Shown piece by piece: positions 1-10,893 of a DNA stretch of 64,000 nucleotides. The notes below the pieces were generated by a model. It made no database searches and was not told the origin of the DNA. It saw only the letters and a program-made list of their open reading frames with translations. Source of the DNA: Poa pratensis (taxonomy: Eukaryota > Streptophyta > Magnoliopsida > Poales > Poaceae); assembly GCA_947311845.1 (NCBI GenBank), contig CAMZMU010000027.1, positions 76,794,825-76,858,824 of the forward strand, written 5' to 3'. The position numbers and the translations under genes were made by a program. Within the stretch, counting starts at the first letter, position 1; each line of letters starts with the position of its first letter.

Positions 1-948
1 TGCAAATCAAACTCTTGTAGCAAAAGAACCCATCTAATAAGCCTAGCCTTAGCATCTTTCTTTTTCATAAGGTATTTAATAGCAGCATGATCAGTATGAA
101 TAGTTAACTTAGAATCAACAATATAAGGTCTAAACTTATCATAAGCAAACACTACCGCTAAAAACTCTTTTTCAGTGGTAGCATAATTCTTTTGAGCAGA
201 ATCAAGGGTCTTACTAGCATAATGAATAACATTTTTTATCTATTCGCTGCCCAAGAACAACCCCTACAGCATAATCACTAGCATCACACATAATCTCGAA
301 AGGTAAAGTCCAATCAGGTGGTTGAACGACGGGAGCTGTTATTAAATCATTTTTTAGAATTTCGAATGCTTCCTTACAATCATCATCAAAAACAAATGGT
401 ACGTCCTTTTGAAGAAGATTAGTAAGGGGTTTCAAAATTTTAGAAAAGTATTTAATAAATCTCCTATAGAAACCAGCATGACCAAGAATACTACGAATAC
501 CTTTCACATCCCTTGGGCAGGGCATTTTCTCAATTGCTTAAACTTTAGCTCTATCCACTTCAATACCTCTTTCAGAAATTTCGTGCCCAAGAACAATTCC
601 TTCATTAACCATAAAATGGAATTTCTCCCAACTAAGAACAAGATTAGTCTCTTCACATCTCTGCAAAATTTTATCAAGATTGTGCAAGCAATTATCAAAA
701 GAAGTTCCATAGACGGAAAAATCGTCCATGAATACTTCCACAATTTCTTCACAAAACCCATGAAAAATGGCAGACATGCATCTTTGAAACGTAGCAGGAG
801 CATTACACAAACCGAAAGGCATACGTCTATAAGCATAAGTTCCATAAGGACAAGTAAAAGTAGTTTTCTCTTGATCTTGATGTCTAACAGCAATTTGTGA
901 AAAACCAGAATAACCATCAAGAAAACAGAAATGAGTTTTCTTAGACAA
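1..948 (-). pseudogene. pol: Gypsy pol: RT palm and RNase H part, copy A
   Basis: The minus-strand frame from 948 to 538 encodes the RT palm, with FLDGYSGFSQI, the RMPFGLCNAPATFQ motif and catalytic FMDD at 721-732. It ends in an in-frame TAA at 538-540, and the same frame resumes directly with PCPRDVKG and the connection/RNase H start (to 214), including the EIMCDASDYAVG motif that carries an RNase H aspartate. A further frame change follows near 214-240. From there to base 1 the frame encodes more RNase H sequence ([19 protein letters not shown] residues). The DNA shows a dead enzyme; the same stop is present in copy B, so it predates the duplication. Confidence 0.85.
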
Positions 949-959
949 CCTTTCTAGTA

Positions 960-2507
960 TCAGATCAATAAAAGACAGAGGATAGTGATATTTCTTAGTG
1001 ACTTTATTAACTTTCGAAAATCAATGCACATCCTATATCCAACTACTACTCTTTGAGGAATAAGTTCATTATTTTCATTTGGCACAACAGTAACTCCTCC
1101 TTTCTTAGGAACGCAATGTACATGACTCACCCATCTACTATCAGCAATAGGATAAATTATACCTGCGTCAAGGAGTTTTAATACCTCATTTCTTACCACT
1201 TCTTTCATTTTAGGGATTAAACGACGCTGATGTTCAACAACAGGCTTTGCATCAGGCTCCATATTAATTGTGTGTTGACATATAGAAGGAGAAATCCCTT
1301 TTAAATCATCAAGAGTATATCCCATAGCTCCTCGGTGTTTCTTCAACACCTCTAATAACCTTCCTTCTTCATTACCTGAAAGTTTAGAACTGATAATAAC
1401 ATGATATATTTTCTTTTCATCAAGATGAGCATATTTAAGTGTATCAGGCAAAGGTTTCAATTCGAAAACAGGATCTTCCTTCGGTGGTGTGGAGATACCC
1501 AATTCCTCCACCGGCAAATCATGTTTAAGAATTGGAGGTTGACGAAGAAAGATATTGTCAATTTCATTTCTCTCTTCTGCAAATACCTCGATTTCGTGGT
1601 CCTCCATGTATTGCTGCAAAGCATTGTTAGGAGCAACAACAGCAACAACAACAGCAGCAAGTTGTTCAATTTTTAAGTCCTCAATAGGCAATTCAGTTTC
1701 ATAAGGGTTTTTAGCAAACTTAGAGAAATTAAACTCATAAGACTCTCCATCAAATTTAGTATAAATTTTCTCTTTCTTACAATCTATAATAGCACCACAT
1801 GTATTTAAGAAAGGTCTACCAAGTACTAGAAAAACAGCAGGATATTTAATCTTACCACATAAAACTTCCACATCTCTTACAATACCAATTGGAGAGATAG
1901 TTTCTCTATTAGCAAGCTGAATAACCACATCAATATCCTCAAGTTCACAAGGATTAATTTCTTGCATGATTTCCTTGTAAAGAGCATAAGGGATGGCACT
2001 TGAGCTGGCGCCAATATCACACAAACCATAGTAACAATGTTCACCTATCTTGACTGAAAGCACAGGAACACCTATTTTCTGAGTTCGCTTAGGATGTGTA
2101 ACAATATTAGAAGCATCTTCACAAAAGACAATATGTCCTCCTTCTACATTTTCAGTTACAAGATCCTTAACCATTGCTATTGTAGGTTCAACAGTTATTT
2201 GTTCATTAGGTTCTCTAGCTTTCTTTTCACTTTTATTAACCACACTAGCTACCATAGAATGTTCTTTTACTTTAACAGGAAAAGGCATTTTCTCAATATA
2301 AGGTTCTGGCAGAATGTGATCAACAGTATGAACTTCAATGTTTTTAACGGGGGCAGGATTAGCATTATCTTTATAAGGTGCATGGTACTTATTCCACTCT
2401 TGTTCATGAATATCAAGGTAAGAGGCAAAAGCCTTATAGCAGTTTGCAATAATTTGAGAATCAAGACCATAGATAGCACTAAAATTACAAAAATTATCAG
2501 TCTCCAT
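960..2507 (-). pseudogene. pol: Gypsy pol: aspartic protease and RT N-terminal part, copy A
   Basis: This is the longest open frame of the element, 515 codons. Residues ~150-260 form a retropepsin-like domain with the active-site string YGLCDIGASSSAIP and the downstream VLGRPFLNT motif. Residues ~370-500 are the RT fingers, with LLEVLKKHRGAMGYTLDDLKGI, the VPKKGG motif and YRMCIDFRKL. A one-base frameshift near 1,015 ends the frame prematurely, and the RT continues in another frame to the palm at 948. A CAA/CAG-rich low-complexity stretch lies at about 1,630-1,670. The protein would act in polyprotein processing and reverse transcription within retroelement particles. In copy B this region is broken into at least three frames. 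Confidence 0.88.
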
Positions 2508-2543
2508 AAAAGTTTTAATGCATTCATAATCATAACTTATACA

Positions 2544-3200
2544 TTACTCTCTACCTTTGTCGTTCTCCCATCCTTCAGTATTTTCCTGAATCCGATTAAG
2601 AAGGTCCAATTTGATTTCCTCTTTCTTCTGTGTAAATGATCCAGAACAAGAAGCATCCAATAAATCTTTATCATGAAGAGAAAGCCTTGCATAAAAGTTA
2701 TTAATAACAATATTACTCGGGAGCTCATGAATGGGACATTTGAGCATTAGTGACTTCAGCCTCCCCCCGAGCTTGGGCAATACTTTCTCCTTCATGAGGC
2801 CAAAATTATATATATAGTTCCTGTCTTGATGAATTTCAGTAGGAGGATAAAATTTAGTGTAAAAGAGAGGTACAATCTCTTCCTAGCTCATCAAGTGGCC
2901 ATTTTTCAGCAGCTTATACCATTCCGTAGCTCTGTCCTTTAGTGATATAGATAATAATTTCCTCTTGACTTCTTCCGTTGAAATACCTGCACACTTAAAT
3001 AACTCGCACAATTCATGTATAAAAAGCAAGTGATCACTAGGATGGACAGTTCCATCTCCTGCATAACGGTTATTCCTAACACGTTCAACAATCTTCATAG
3101 GTATTTTAAATGGAACTATTTGAGCAGGTAGAGGGTTATCTACTACCGTAGCAGTGGTAGTAGTATTCCCAAATAGGGATTCGAATGGAGATCTCTCCAT
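2544..3200 (-). pseudogene. gag: Gypsy gag remnant, copy A
   Basis: The first ATG after the primer-binding site is at 3,198-3,200 on the minus strand, starting MERSPFESLFG. The frame encodes gag-type sequence (LFIHELCELFKCAG, KLLSISLKDRATEWYKLL) and stops at an in-frame TAG at 2,883-2,885. Gag-like coding continues immediately after the stop, then changes frame at a run of six C around 2,763-2,768, and ends near 2,544 with LLNRIQENTEGWENDKG. These match the retrotransposon_gag pattern of plant Athila-type elements. One stop and one homopolymer frameshift inactivate it. The structural role would be the virus-like particle core. Confidence 0.82.
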
Positions 3201-3286
3201 GATAAAATAAAGTAACAGGCAAAAATAAAAACAACACTTATAGTAAAAGTTTCCCTTACCAATTCCACTTACCAATAGCGCTTCAA

Positions 3287-3304
3287 TCCCCGGCAACGGC
3301 GCCA
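3287..3304 (-). other. Primer-binding site complementary to tRNA-Asp, copy A
   Basis: The plus strand reads TCCCCGGCAACGGCGCCA, which equals the 3' end of plant tRNA-Asp (GTC) including CCA. On the element's minus strand this is therefore a perfect 18-nt PBS beginning TGGCGCC. It lies 11 nt from the inner LTR edge at 3,316. tRNA-Asp priming is a known feature of Athila/Tat gypsy elements. Confidence 0.93.
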
Positions 3305-3315
3305 GAAAATAGTCT

Positions 3316-4815
3316 TGATGACCCACAAATATAGGGGGTGTATCGTAGTACTTTTGATAAATAAGAGTGTCGAACCGAATGAGGAGCATAAGGTATTGAC
3401 AAGTAGTTTTGATCAAGGTTTCACTGTAAACACTAACAGACAAGTTTTTAGGGTTTTTTAATATAGCAGATAAATAAAATACAAATAAATAAAAGAGAGC
3501 AATAATAATTGCAGCGAGTGGCCCAATCCTTTTTAGCACAAAGGACAAGCCGGTTGTTTTACTTATGATGACCAAACGTTCTTGAGGACACATGGGAATT
3601 TAGTCAAGTGCTTTTGCTTCATACCGTTGATTAATCTTCATTGGTTTGATAAGTGTTTTGTGGATGAACCTATGCTAATGCACCGCCCTTACTTGGACTA
3701 ATAAATACTTGTGATTATACCCCTTGTAAGCATCCACAACTACAAGAAAGTAGTTAAGATAAATCTAACCACAACCTTAAACTCTGAGATCCTACACTCC
3801 CTCATGCACTAGTTTACCAACGGGGATTCAGGTTTCTGTCACTCCAGCAACCCCACAAATAGCAACCTAACTACACAATGCATTCCCCTAGGCCCATAAA
3901 TGTGAAGTGTCATGTAGTCGACGTTCACATGACACCACTAGAAGAATGACACCACAACTTAAATATCAAACCGTTAAATATTACTCAACATAATTCCACT
4001 ACTAACATCAAGACTTCTCCCATGCCCTCAAGAACTAAGTGAACTACTCACAAGACATCATATGGATCATGATCAGAGATTATATTATGATGAATAACAA
4101 TCTGGACATAAACTTTAATTCACCGATAAAACTCAAAAGCATCAACCACCAGGAGTAATTAACACTGGGAGAGTTCTCCCTATGAACTAAACAAAGTACA
4201 ACCCTAGATATTACAGCGGAACGAACTGGAGCGGTGGAGATGGTGGAGACGACGGTGGAGATGATGATGATGATCCCGATGAAGTCCAGCGTGATGATGG
4301 TGACGATGGCGATGATTTCCCCCTCCGGGAGGGGATTTCCCCGGCAGATTTCTCCCTGCCGGAGAGCTTTTTCTCTCTGTGTGGTTTCCGCCCGTGGAGG
4401 CGGCGGAATATTTCCCCGATGGCTCTCCTCCCAGATTAGGGTTGCGTGGAAGAAGTACACGAAAGGGGGTCGCCAGAGGTGGGCCAGGGGTGCCTCACCA
4501 CCCCTCGGCGCCGGCCCTAGGGTGGCCACGCCCTAGGGTGGCGTGGGCCCCTCGTGGCCCATCTCAGCCTCCCCTTTTGGCAGCCTCCGTCATCTGGTAA
4601 AATAGAAACTTCTGTATTTTCTCGTGATTTTTTAGAGTTCCAAAAATATAGTGTCTTGACAGTGCTTTTTCCAGCTGAATTCTGGCTCCGGCAGTTAAAT
4701 TTCCAATAATCATCAATCATGCAAAATAAGATAAAATAACATATCCTAATATGAAATATATCAATGAATATCAGTCAATTATGATATAAAATAGTGATGC
4801 AAAATGGACGTATCA
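3316..4815 (-). repeat. 5' LTR of the Athila-like element, copy A (1,500 bp)
   Basis: The segment starts TGATGACCC and ends ACGTATCA on the plus strand, so on the element strand it begins TGATACGT and ends TCATCA, with short inverted TGAT/ATCA termini. The inner edge is set by the PBS. It contains a GATGAT-rich stretch at about 4,230-4,300 and a GC-rich section at 4,310-4,570 with many overlapping open frames that I do not regard as genes. Confidence 0.88.
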
Positions 4816-5961
4816 CCCGGCTTGGCCGACCAGAAGAAGCAGGAGGCCGACTGACCACCCGAGAGGCCCGGCCTTGGGCCCGGCCTAGCAAGGCAGGAGG
4901 CCGGCTGGCCACCCGAGAGACCCGGCCTTGGATCTGGTCTAGGCTGGCCAACCAGAAACAGAACTTCTTTGACATTTAACTTTTGCAAGAAAACTCTAAA
5001 TGGGACGAAACCAATTTTGTTGGAAAGATAGCGACAAGATCATGGGAAGGTGTGGAACTTTCCTTCAGGATAAACCGATAATATTTCCAAACCCGAAACA
5101 CAACAAGTTTGTCATCCGGACTCCGTTCTCTATGATCTTGAGCTTGCTTCGAAGATAATCACAAGCTCTATAAGATTATACAAATACACATTATAGTCCA
5201 TCATGTGAGGAGGAGAACACAAGAGGAGAGTTTGACCTCTCTACAAAAGACGAACCGGTAAAACCTTCAACAACACAAGATATTCAAATGAAATCCGTTT
5301 TTGATGAACTAGAGCTTGGTATGGAGATGAACACAAGCTCTAAATTCTCACATGGATAAAAGCTAAATAAGAACTAAGAAAGATGATATGCCAAGTATGC
5401 AAAGGTTTGAGTTCTCCACAAAGATGTGATCAAGTTACTCATTTGAGAGCCCCTCTTTATAGTACGCCGTCTATCCTATAACCCGATCTCTCACTAACAC
5501 CATGAGACTGATAAAATAGAAACCCTGTCAAGATCATACATTTGCCTTGCGCATTCCAATTGAGCTAGATGATGACAATCTTGACACCCTCAAGTTGGAA
5601 CACCTTTCTTGATTGTGCTTGCTAGCACATGCTTGATGAAAACTTCTCCAAATACTCCCTCATACACCATGATGGGAGAGCCTTGCTAATCTCCGTCTTC
5701 ATGAAACCACTTGCAATTTATCTTCTTATCTTGATATATATGATGGCTTGGAGATAACATGAATGTTCACTCAATCTTCTTTTCGAAGCCATGCTTGCAA
5801 TAAGCTCAAGTCTTCATATGACCATTATTCATATAAACCCTTGGATATAACTTTTGTCTTTTCCCATGGACATGATCTATAAAGATATCTCAATGCAAAC
5901 ATTAGTCCATAAGGATTGTCATCAATTACCAAAACCACACATGGGGCAACATGCACTTTCA
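4816..5961 (-). repeat. Older LTR-like fragment into which the gypsy element inserted
   Basis: On the minus strand this segment begins at 5,961 with TGAAAGTGCATGTTGCCCCA, a TG start typical of an LTR. It runs as non-coding, moderately AT-rich sequence up to the edge of the 1.5-kb LTR. I find no PBS or matching second terminus, so it is probably a truncated LTR of a different family. The assignment rests on the terminus alone. Confidence 0.45.
4841..4948. repeat. Two tandem 54-bp GC-rich repeats
   Basis: The unit starting AGGAGGCCGACTGACCACCC at 4,841 recurs at 4,895 with a handful of substitutions and shares CCCGAGAG(A/G)CCCGGCCTTGG. A partial third copy precedes it (GGCTTGGCCGACCAGAAG). It lies within the older LTR-like fragment. 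The copy B counterpart is 46,662-46,769. Confidence 0.75.
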
Positions 5962-6512
5962 CTAGTATTCAATCATGCATGAGACATAGCATTGCAATAT
6001 ATACTTGTTTCTATTCTACAATATTTTCAAATGATGCATATTCTTGACACAAGGGCCTATCACACAACTATAAGTCCTCCAAAAAATTAGTATCACATTC
6101 CCTACCGAGAAACTTCACATGCTAAAGAAATCTTCTTTTTCTCTCGTCACCTTTGAAGCCGCTTTAGAGTAGAGATATTTGCTATGTAACCATTCTTCAG
6201 TCTATGTTTTACATGTCAAGTACCTCCAGTCCATGCCTTTGACGCTTTCGAAGACAAATGATGCTCTGGACCCATTAATGTTAACCACTTTGCCAAAAAA
6301 TATATAGATACATAATAGTCTGATGTTTTTTCGTACTCCAAAGAAAGCAATATAAACATATGCAACTAGTAAGAACAACATTAGCAAAAACAAGACAATC
6401 TCCAGTTGCTTAGTATTTTCTCGAAACGATCTTCCACCCGTTTCTTTTCCTTGATTCAGAGTTTACGAAAATAGATAGATATACCAAGGCAACAAAAAGT
6501 TAGAAATCCAGC
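5962..6512. other. Unassigned stretch with a short membrane-type ORF (6,202-6,393, minus)
   Basis: The minus-strand frame at 6,393-6,202 encodes 63 residues with a hydrophobic N-terminal segment (MFLLMLFLLVAYVYIAFFG) and ends DWRYLTCKT. In copy B the same frame is longer by 31 residues because copy A has one extra T in a TTTT run near 6,448. It may be the end of a captured gene or a chance ORF; I recognise no family. Otherwise the stretch is AT-rich with no visible structure. Confidence 0.3.
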
Positions 6513-7345
6513 TTTTTTTTAGAGAACCCGCAGGAGGTCTACGCATTTTTATATTAAGCAAACGAGAGAGAAATTACAGGAGGGGTCTGACTAGCTAGCA
6601 GCCATAACCCCAAGAACTCCACAATTCATACACCGCCACTTTGGACAGTGCATAGCCACTTCTACAAATTACTCTACCTCTCTAATTAGCCCACGCCTAC
6701 AGTTCAACCACGCACCCCACTCATCCAGGATGTCATTGAGGATCCGCGTCGCCGCCGTGGAGACGTTGTCGAAAACCCAAATTCCCCCACAGAGTAAGCA
6801 TGATCAGAGAATTGGCCTTCTTCCTCGCTTTTGAATGCAGTCGTTCCACCGCATCAGGCCACCAGCTGGAGATCGAGCTAGTGGTAGTGGGGGGTTGAAT
6901 TCCGAGCCCCAGGCGTGCCAGCGCCCCGATTCACACTTGGTTGCTGAACGTACACTGTAAGGAGAGGTGATCGAGAGTCTCCGGCCGGCGTAGTGTGACA
7001 CAGCGGGCAGATAACATGTGTAGGCAGGCCGCGTCTGGTGAGCCTGTCCGCGGTCCAGCATCGCCCACGCAAGGCCAGCCATGCGTGAAACCTGAATTTT
7101 CATGGGGCCAGATGTGATCGGTGCCGGGCATTGCGGTCGAGCCGTCAAAAAACGCGAGGTAGGCTCGCCGTCCACTTCCAGGAGGAGTCAATGGATCCTG
7201 CACCGCCAGTCGGCACCTCAGCGACGGCGCACCACAGGCGGAGAAATTGGACGACTGCATCCACGGACGGCGATGTCCCGTACCCAAGCGTTGTTAGCAC
7301 GGCCCTCCAGAACAGTTCGTCGACTAAATCCAGCTTCACAACCAA
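6513..7345 (-). mobile_element. 5'-truncated LINE fragment (RT C-terminal zinc-binding region)
   Basis: On the minus strand, broken frames between about 7,130 and 6,900 encode a zf-RVT-like segment: a W-A-W-L-A-type stretch, then CWTADRLTRRGLPTHVICPL with a C-P-L-C zinc pair, and in another frame PETLDHLSLQCTFSNQVW. This matches the zinc-binding domain at the C-terminus of plant LINE reverse transcriptases. The minus strand then runs through about 390 non-coding bases and ends in eight A (plus-strand T run 6,513-6,520), which fits a LINE poly(A) tail. Frameshifts show it is old. The left edge at 6,513 is good; the right edge is approximate. Confidence 0.7.
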
Positions 7346-7440
7346 ATACGGAGTATTTGCTTTGCTCTAAAAGAAGTTATAAAAAACCAAATAGTTCCGT
7401 GTACTTGTCTTTTTCTCAGTAGCCTTCCGAAAACAGAAGA

Positions 7441-8130
7441 TAATTTAAACTCGACAGTTGCATTAAAAATGCCCGTACAAAGTTTTAATCTATAGAACTA
7501 TATATAATTCGACTCTGTGGCTACTACCATCTAGAACTTCGTATTTATTACCCTAGCCTTGTCGTATTAGAAAAGGTTGTGTAGCATGATGATTCCTTAA
7601 AGCACTACTCACTCCGTTCCATTTTAATGGACTCACATATATCTAGATATGTATGCATCTAGACAGGTAGGTAAATACATATCTAAATATATGTGAGTCA
7701 ATTAAAATGGAACGGAGCGAGTATATCTGTAATCTCATGTAACAATCTGTTTAGCTGTAGAGGCCGTGGCATCCTCTTTTCCAAAAAAGGAGGATCAATT
7801 TTGTTGACGAAATGCACACATGACACGCAAAGTTCCTGAAATCGTGGCTCATCAAAGTTTCTGATATTTCGAGACACTTTCTTTTCTTCTGTTTGTTTGC
7901 AACGGCGTTTGTTTGAAAGTTCCGGAGATCCTGGCTGGCATAGAGGTCATCTTTCTTTTCTTCTGTGGTTTTGTTTTTTCTTTTTCTTTAAAGCAGCGTA
8001 TAACTGGGCCGAATGCAGAATCGCTTTCTTACTGGCGAATTAGTATTCATTGGCCGGGCCAAAAGAATGTCTGGCCATTAATAGTCTTCTACGGCCCTGA
8101 TAGGTCGGCAGAACACCCGAGGGCCACACC
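7441..8130. repeat. Local duplicated block P1
   Basis: 7,441-7,800 aligns with 10,255-10,490 (shared GTGGCTACTACCATCTAGAA and AAAAGGTTGTGTAGCATGAT). 7,797-8,130 aligns with 10,730-10,890, 14,259-14,370 and 16,486-16,770 (shared GCACACATGACACGCAAAGT and CTGGCATAGAGGTC). P1 carries a Stowaway MITE that the P2 block lacks. The blocks are non-coding and diverged by perhaps 10-20% by eye, so these duplications are much older than the A/B duplication. Confidence 0.75.
7608..7721. mobile_element. Stowaway-like MITE, 114 bp
   Basis: Terminal inverted repeats CTCACTCCGTTCCATTTTAA and its complement TTAAAATGGAACGGAGCGAG are flanked by TA target duplications at 7,606-7,607 and 7,722-7,723. The interior is largely palindromic. 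The CTCCxTCCGTTCC terminus and TA target are diagnostic of Tc1/mariner-derived Stowaway MITEs of grasses. The paralogous block at about 10,410 has the empty site with a single TA, which confirms the boundaries. Confidence 0.93.
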
Positions 8131-8194
8131 AAATTCATGAGTTCCTCTAAAAAAAAAAACCAAATTCATGAGTTAACTAAAAAAAACCACATTC

Positions 8195-9840
8195 ATGAGT
8201 TTATTGGGTCCTCCTATTGAGCGCTCATAGTGTCAATTATCAAGCATACGCGTACCCTTGTACTTCCCGATCGTACTTGGTGGGCTTTTGCTCAACAAAA
8301 AAAAAAAACTTGGTGGGCTGACCAAGCTCATTCTCGCACGCGCCCTACACTCTGAATTTTTTTGTTCGGCTTTTGCTGCTGGTTCAGGGAAAAAAAAACC
8401 TCTGCTTTTCTATTAATTTTCAAAAGTTTGGTGAAATCAAAAAATGTTCCCATATTTTAAAAATTGTCACAAATATAAAAATTGTTCATGAATTTAAAAA
8501 TGGTTCATGAATTTGAAAAATGTTCATGAATAAAATGTCCCAAAGAACGAATGTTCATGAATTTGAAATGGTTCGTGAACATAAAATGCACCGAATTGCA
8601 AAAGAAATCATGATTTTTTTTATGAATTTGAAAATGGTTCATGAACTTTTTAAAATCTGAACATTTCAGAATCTGAACATTTTTCTAATTTTAACCTTTT
8701 CAAATCTGTTTTTTTTTCATTTGAATGTTTTCAAATTATAACATTTTCAACTCTGAACATTTTTAAATATGAGCATTATTCCAAATATAAAAATCAGAAA
8801 AATGAAACAGAAAACCAACAACAAACAAACAAAAACAAAACAAAAACGGCTAGAAGGTTCCTGAACGTTTCCAAAGCCGCTGAGAAAAAGCTACACGAGC
8901 CAGCCCACTTACCGATCGTGACGTTGGAGACGGTACACGTTGGATCGCTAACCTACCAATGTGAAGAATAAGGTACACATAGAAAATAAAAGAGCCGTGC
9001 AATAGGACATGTGTGGAATGTACACACATGCCAGGACAAATAATAAAAACACATGGATTTCTTTACAAATTAGAGCATTTTGCAGTTGCATCATACATGT
9101 GTTATTTAAATATTTCGTTAATAACATGGCTGTGTTTAGACTTAGAGGGTGGGACTTTACCTATATTTTAAGAGTATACACAACAAATATTGTGCTAAAC
9201 GGTTAAGCAAGCGTATGTGGAAGCTTCTCGGGGAATGATGTTGAAAACACACAACTACATAAACGAAACACACGGTTTTAAGGGAGCGTGTTTTTGCCCC
9301 TAAGAGCATACCCAATTATAGGATGAAGAGTAAAATTCTCAAAATACTTAATAGTTTCACGCAATTATTATTTTGCTGACAACATGAATGTGCTTATAAT
9401 GTTTCATGGAAAAAAAATACATATTTCGTATTCTAAGCAGAAAAATATGGTGTTTGCAAAAGCATTTTGAAGCAATAGTTGTGTTTCCACAAGACACATA
9501 ACTTATTCTTCGTAAAAACATACATGTATACAAGTTTTCATATTGGTTACTAAATGTATATGGGCACAAAATATGGAGTAAAATATTGTCCCTAAATAAT
9601 TAAGCTTCACATGGGCAAAAATAATCTTCATTTTTCGTTATAAATTGTTCCACAATTTTTACATGTAACTAACAATAATAAAGACAGATAAAAATCTTGC
9701 CGCGTATTTACACGGGTCACTATGCTAGTTATTGTATGACTAACAATAATAACTAAGTAATATGAATCTTAAATTTATAAAAGACCACGGTATGCTAAAA
9801 AATAAGTATAAATGGTTAGTATAATTGCATTTCATTTAAC
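8195..9840 (+). mobile_element. Helitron-like non-coding block H1
   Basis: This ~1.65-kb block has a diverged second copy at 18,520-19,985 in the same orientation. The two share CTCATAGTGTCA near the start, AAAGTTTGGTGAAATCAAAA, a TTCATGAATTTGAAAA-rich degenerate repeat (8,440-8,800), CATGTGTGGAAT(G/A)TACACAC and TGAATCTTA near the end. A Helitron-type 3' signature lies at 9,700-9,728, but similarity continues about 110 bp past it, so the true element end is uncertain. No Rep/helicase coding is present; if it is a Helitron it is non-autonomous. Confidence 0.5.
9700..9728 (+). other. Helitron-type 3' terminus (hairpin then CTAG followed by T)
   Basis: CCGCGTATTTACACGG can form a short hairpin, and nine bases later comes CTAG (9,725-9,728) followed by T. 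Hairpin plus CTRR inserted 5' of T is the classic Helitron 3' end. The homologous site at 19,858-19,884 has a better stem. Confidence 0.55.
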
Positions 9841-10254
9841 CCAAAATCTAGTTGGGTGAATGCGTTGGTGTTGTTCTCGTCCGACGGATAGCGAGGAACG
9901 CGACGGCCACCAGCCCCTTATCCACCATACACGACGACCCTAGTCAAAAGTCGCTGCATGCATGCGGGCCCGTCCTTTGCGCCATGACGAGGGAGTGGGG
10001 GAAGAACTTGCTGCCCGTGCGAAATGGAGGAGCATGGTGGAAGTGGAAGCAGCATAGCACGCAATAAGAAGACATAATGGTCACAAGGGAAGTAAAGGAA
10101 GTTCTAAAACCGGGCTTCTGCCTCATTTGCTCAGATTAGAATTAGTATTTTATCTATATATAAGAGCATCTCTTTCATACACCTAAAAACCGGAACAGGA
10201 AACCACGATTTCCATTTCAAACGAAAACCATTTTACGGTATCGCGATGTTCAGG
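9841..10254. other. Unassigned stretch between blocks H1 and P2
   Basis: This has a GC-richer segment (9,850-10,080) beginning CTAGTTGGGTGAATGCG, which resembles an inverted Helitron 3' end, then AT-rich sequence. Short frames are present but none has protein-like composition. Confidence 0.4.
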
Positions 10255-10893
10255 GCAGAAAATAGTTTAAACTCATAGAACTATATAATTTGACTATGTG
10301 GCTACTACCATCTAGAACTTCGTATTTATTACTCTAGCCTTATCGTATTAGAAAAGGTTGTGTAGCATGATTCCCTAGAGGCTAGAGAGCACTATATTTC
10401 TAATCTGTACGTAAGAATCTGTTTAGCTGGGTGCATCATCGAGGCCGTGATACCCTCTCTTTCAGAAAAGGAGGGTCAATCTGGATCGAGACGAGTAATA
10501 TATATGGCCGATGATTCTAGCCCCTTGGGGATACCTCAGGAAAAAGAAAGCTTCATGCTAATTACTAGCAACTGCAGCGTTAAGCGAAGTACGTGGTAGT
10601 GCAAGATTGTACTACAGGAGTGTTTGATAGGATCATTAGCTTAGCTAGCCTTTACATTTCCCTAAAAAAAGACAGCCTTTACATTAACTCCCTTCCCTAG
10701 TGCGGCTTGATTAACTGAACATTTTGTTGACAAAGTGCACACATGACACGCAAAGTGCCTGAAATCTTGCCTCATCAAAGTTCCGGAGATCCTGGCTGGC
10801 ATAGAGGTCCCTTTTTTCACTTATGTTGAGAGGTTTCTTTCCAAGGAGCGGATAACTGGGACAAATGAAGAACCGCTTTCTTACTTGTCTAGC
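10255..10893. repeat. Local duplicated block P2
   Basis: The left half (10,255-10,490) matches P1 but lacks the MITE. The right half (10,605-10,893) matches P3 at 16,340-16,690 (GTGCAAGATTGTA(C/G)TACAGGAG, TTCCCTAGTGCGG, ATTTTGTTGACAAAGTGCAC). The block is cut after CCGCTTTCTTAC, where a LINE fragment begins. Its continuation appears to be at 14,259 (CTGCTTTCTTACC). Confidence 0.7.

Larger units (their letters stand above)
1..4815 (-). mobile_element. Ty3/gypsy LTR retrotransposon, Athila-like, copy A (3' part outside window)
   Basis: Reading on the minus strand from 4,815 to 1, the order is 5' LTR (4,815-3,316), tRNA-Asp primer-binding site (3,304-3,287), gag, aspartic protease, reverse transcriptase and the start of RNase H. 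This is the Ty3/gypsy order. The tRNA-Asp primer and the protease and RT signatures (D-I-G-A and FMDDFSVYG) fit the plant Athila/Tat clade, which is an inference from family knowledge. The coding region is broken by stops and frameshifts in both copies, so the element is not autonomous. The bases flanking the outer LTR edge are CCCGG at 4,816-4,820; the opposite target-site duplication cannot be checked here. Confidence 0.9.

Noticed and set aside
3287..3304. tRNA-Asp gene fragment
   Set aside because: Only the last 18 nt of the tRNA are present and they sit 11 nt from an LTR edge, so this is a primer-binding site.
4080..4600. Open frames of 70-150 codons in the Athila-like LTR
   Set aside because: They lie in the GC-rich part of an LTR, overlap on both strands and end in Pro/Arg-rich strings without domains.
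7102..7422. Plus-strand frames opposite the LINE fragment
   Set aside because: The minus strand carries the recognisable zf-RVT motif; the plus frames are shadows.
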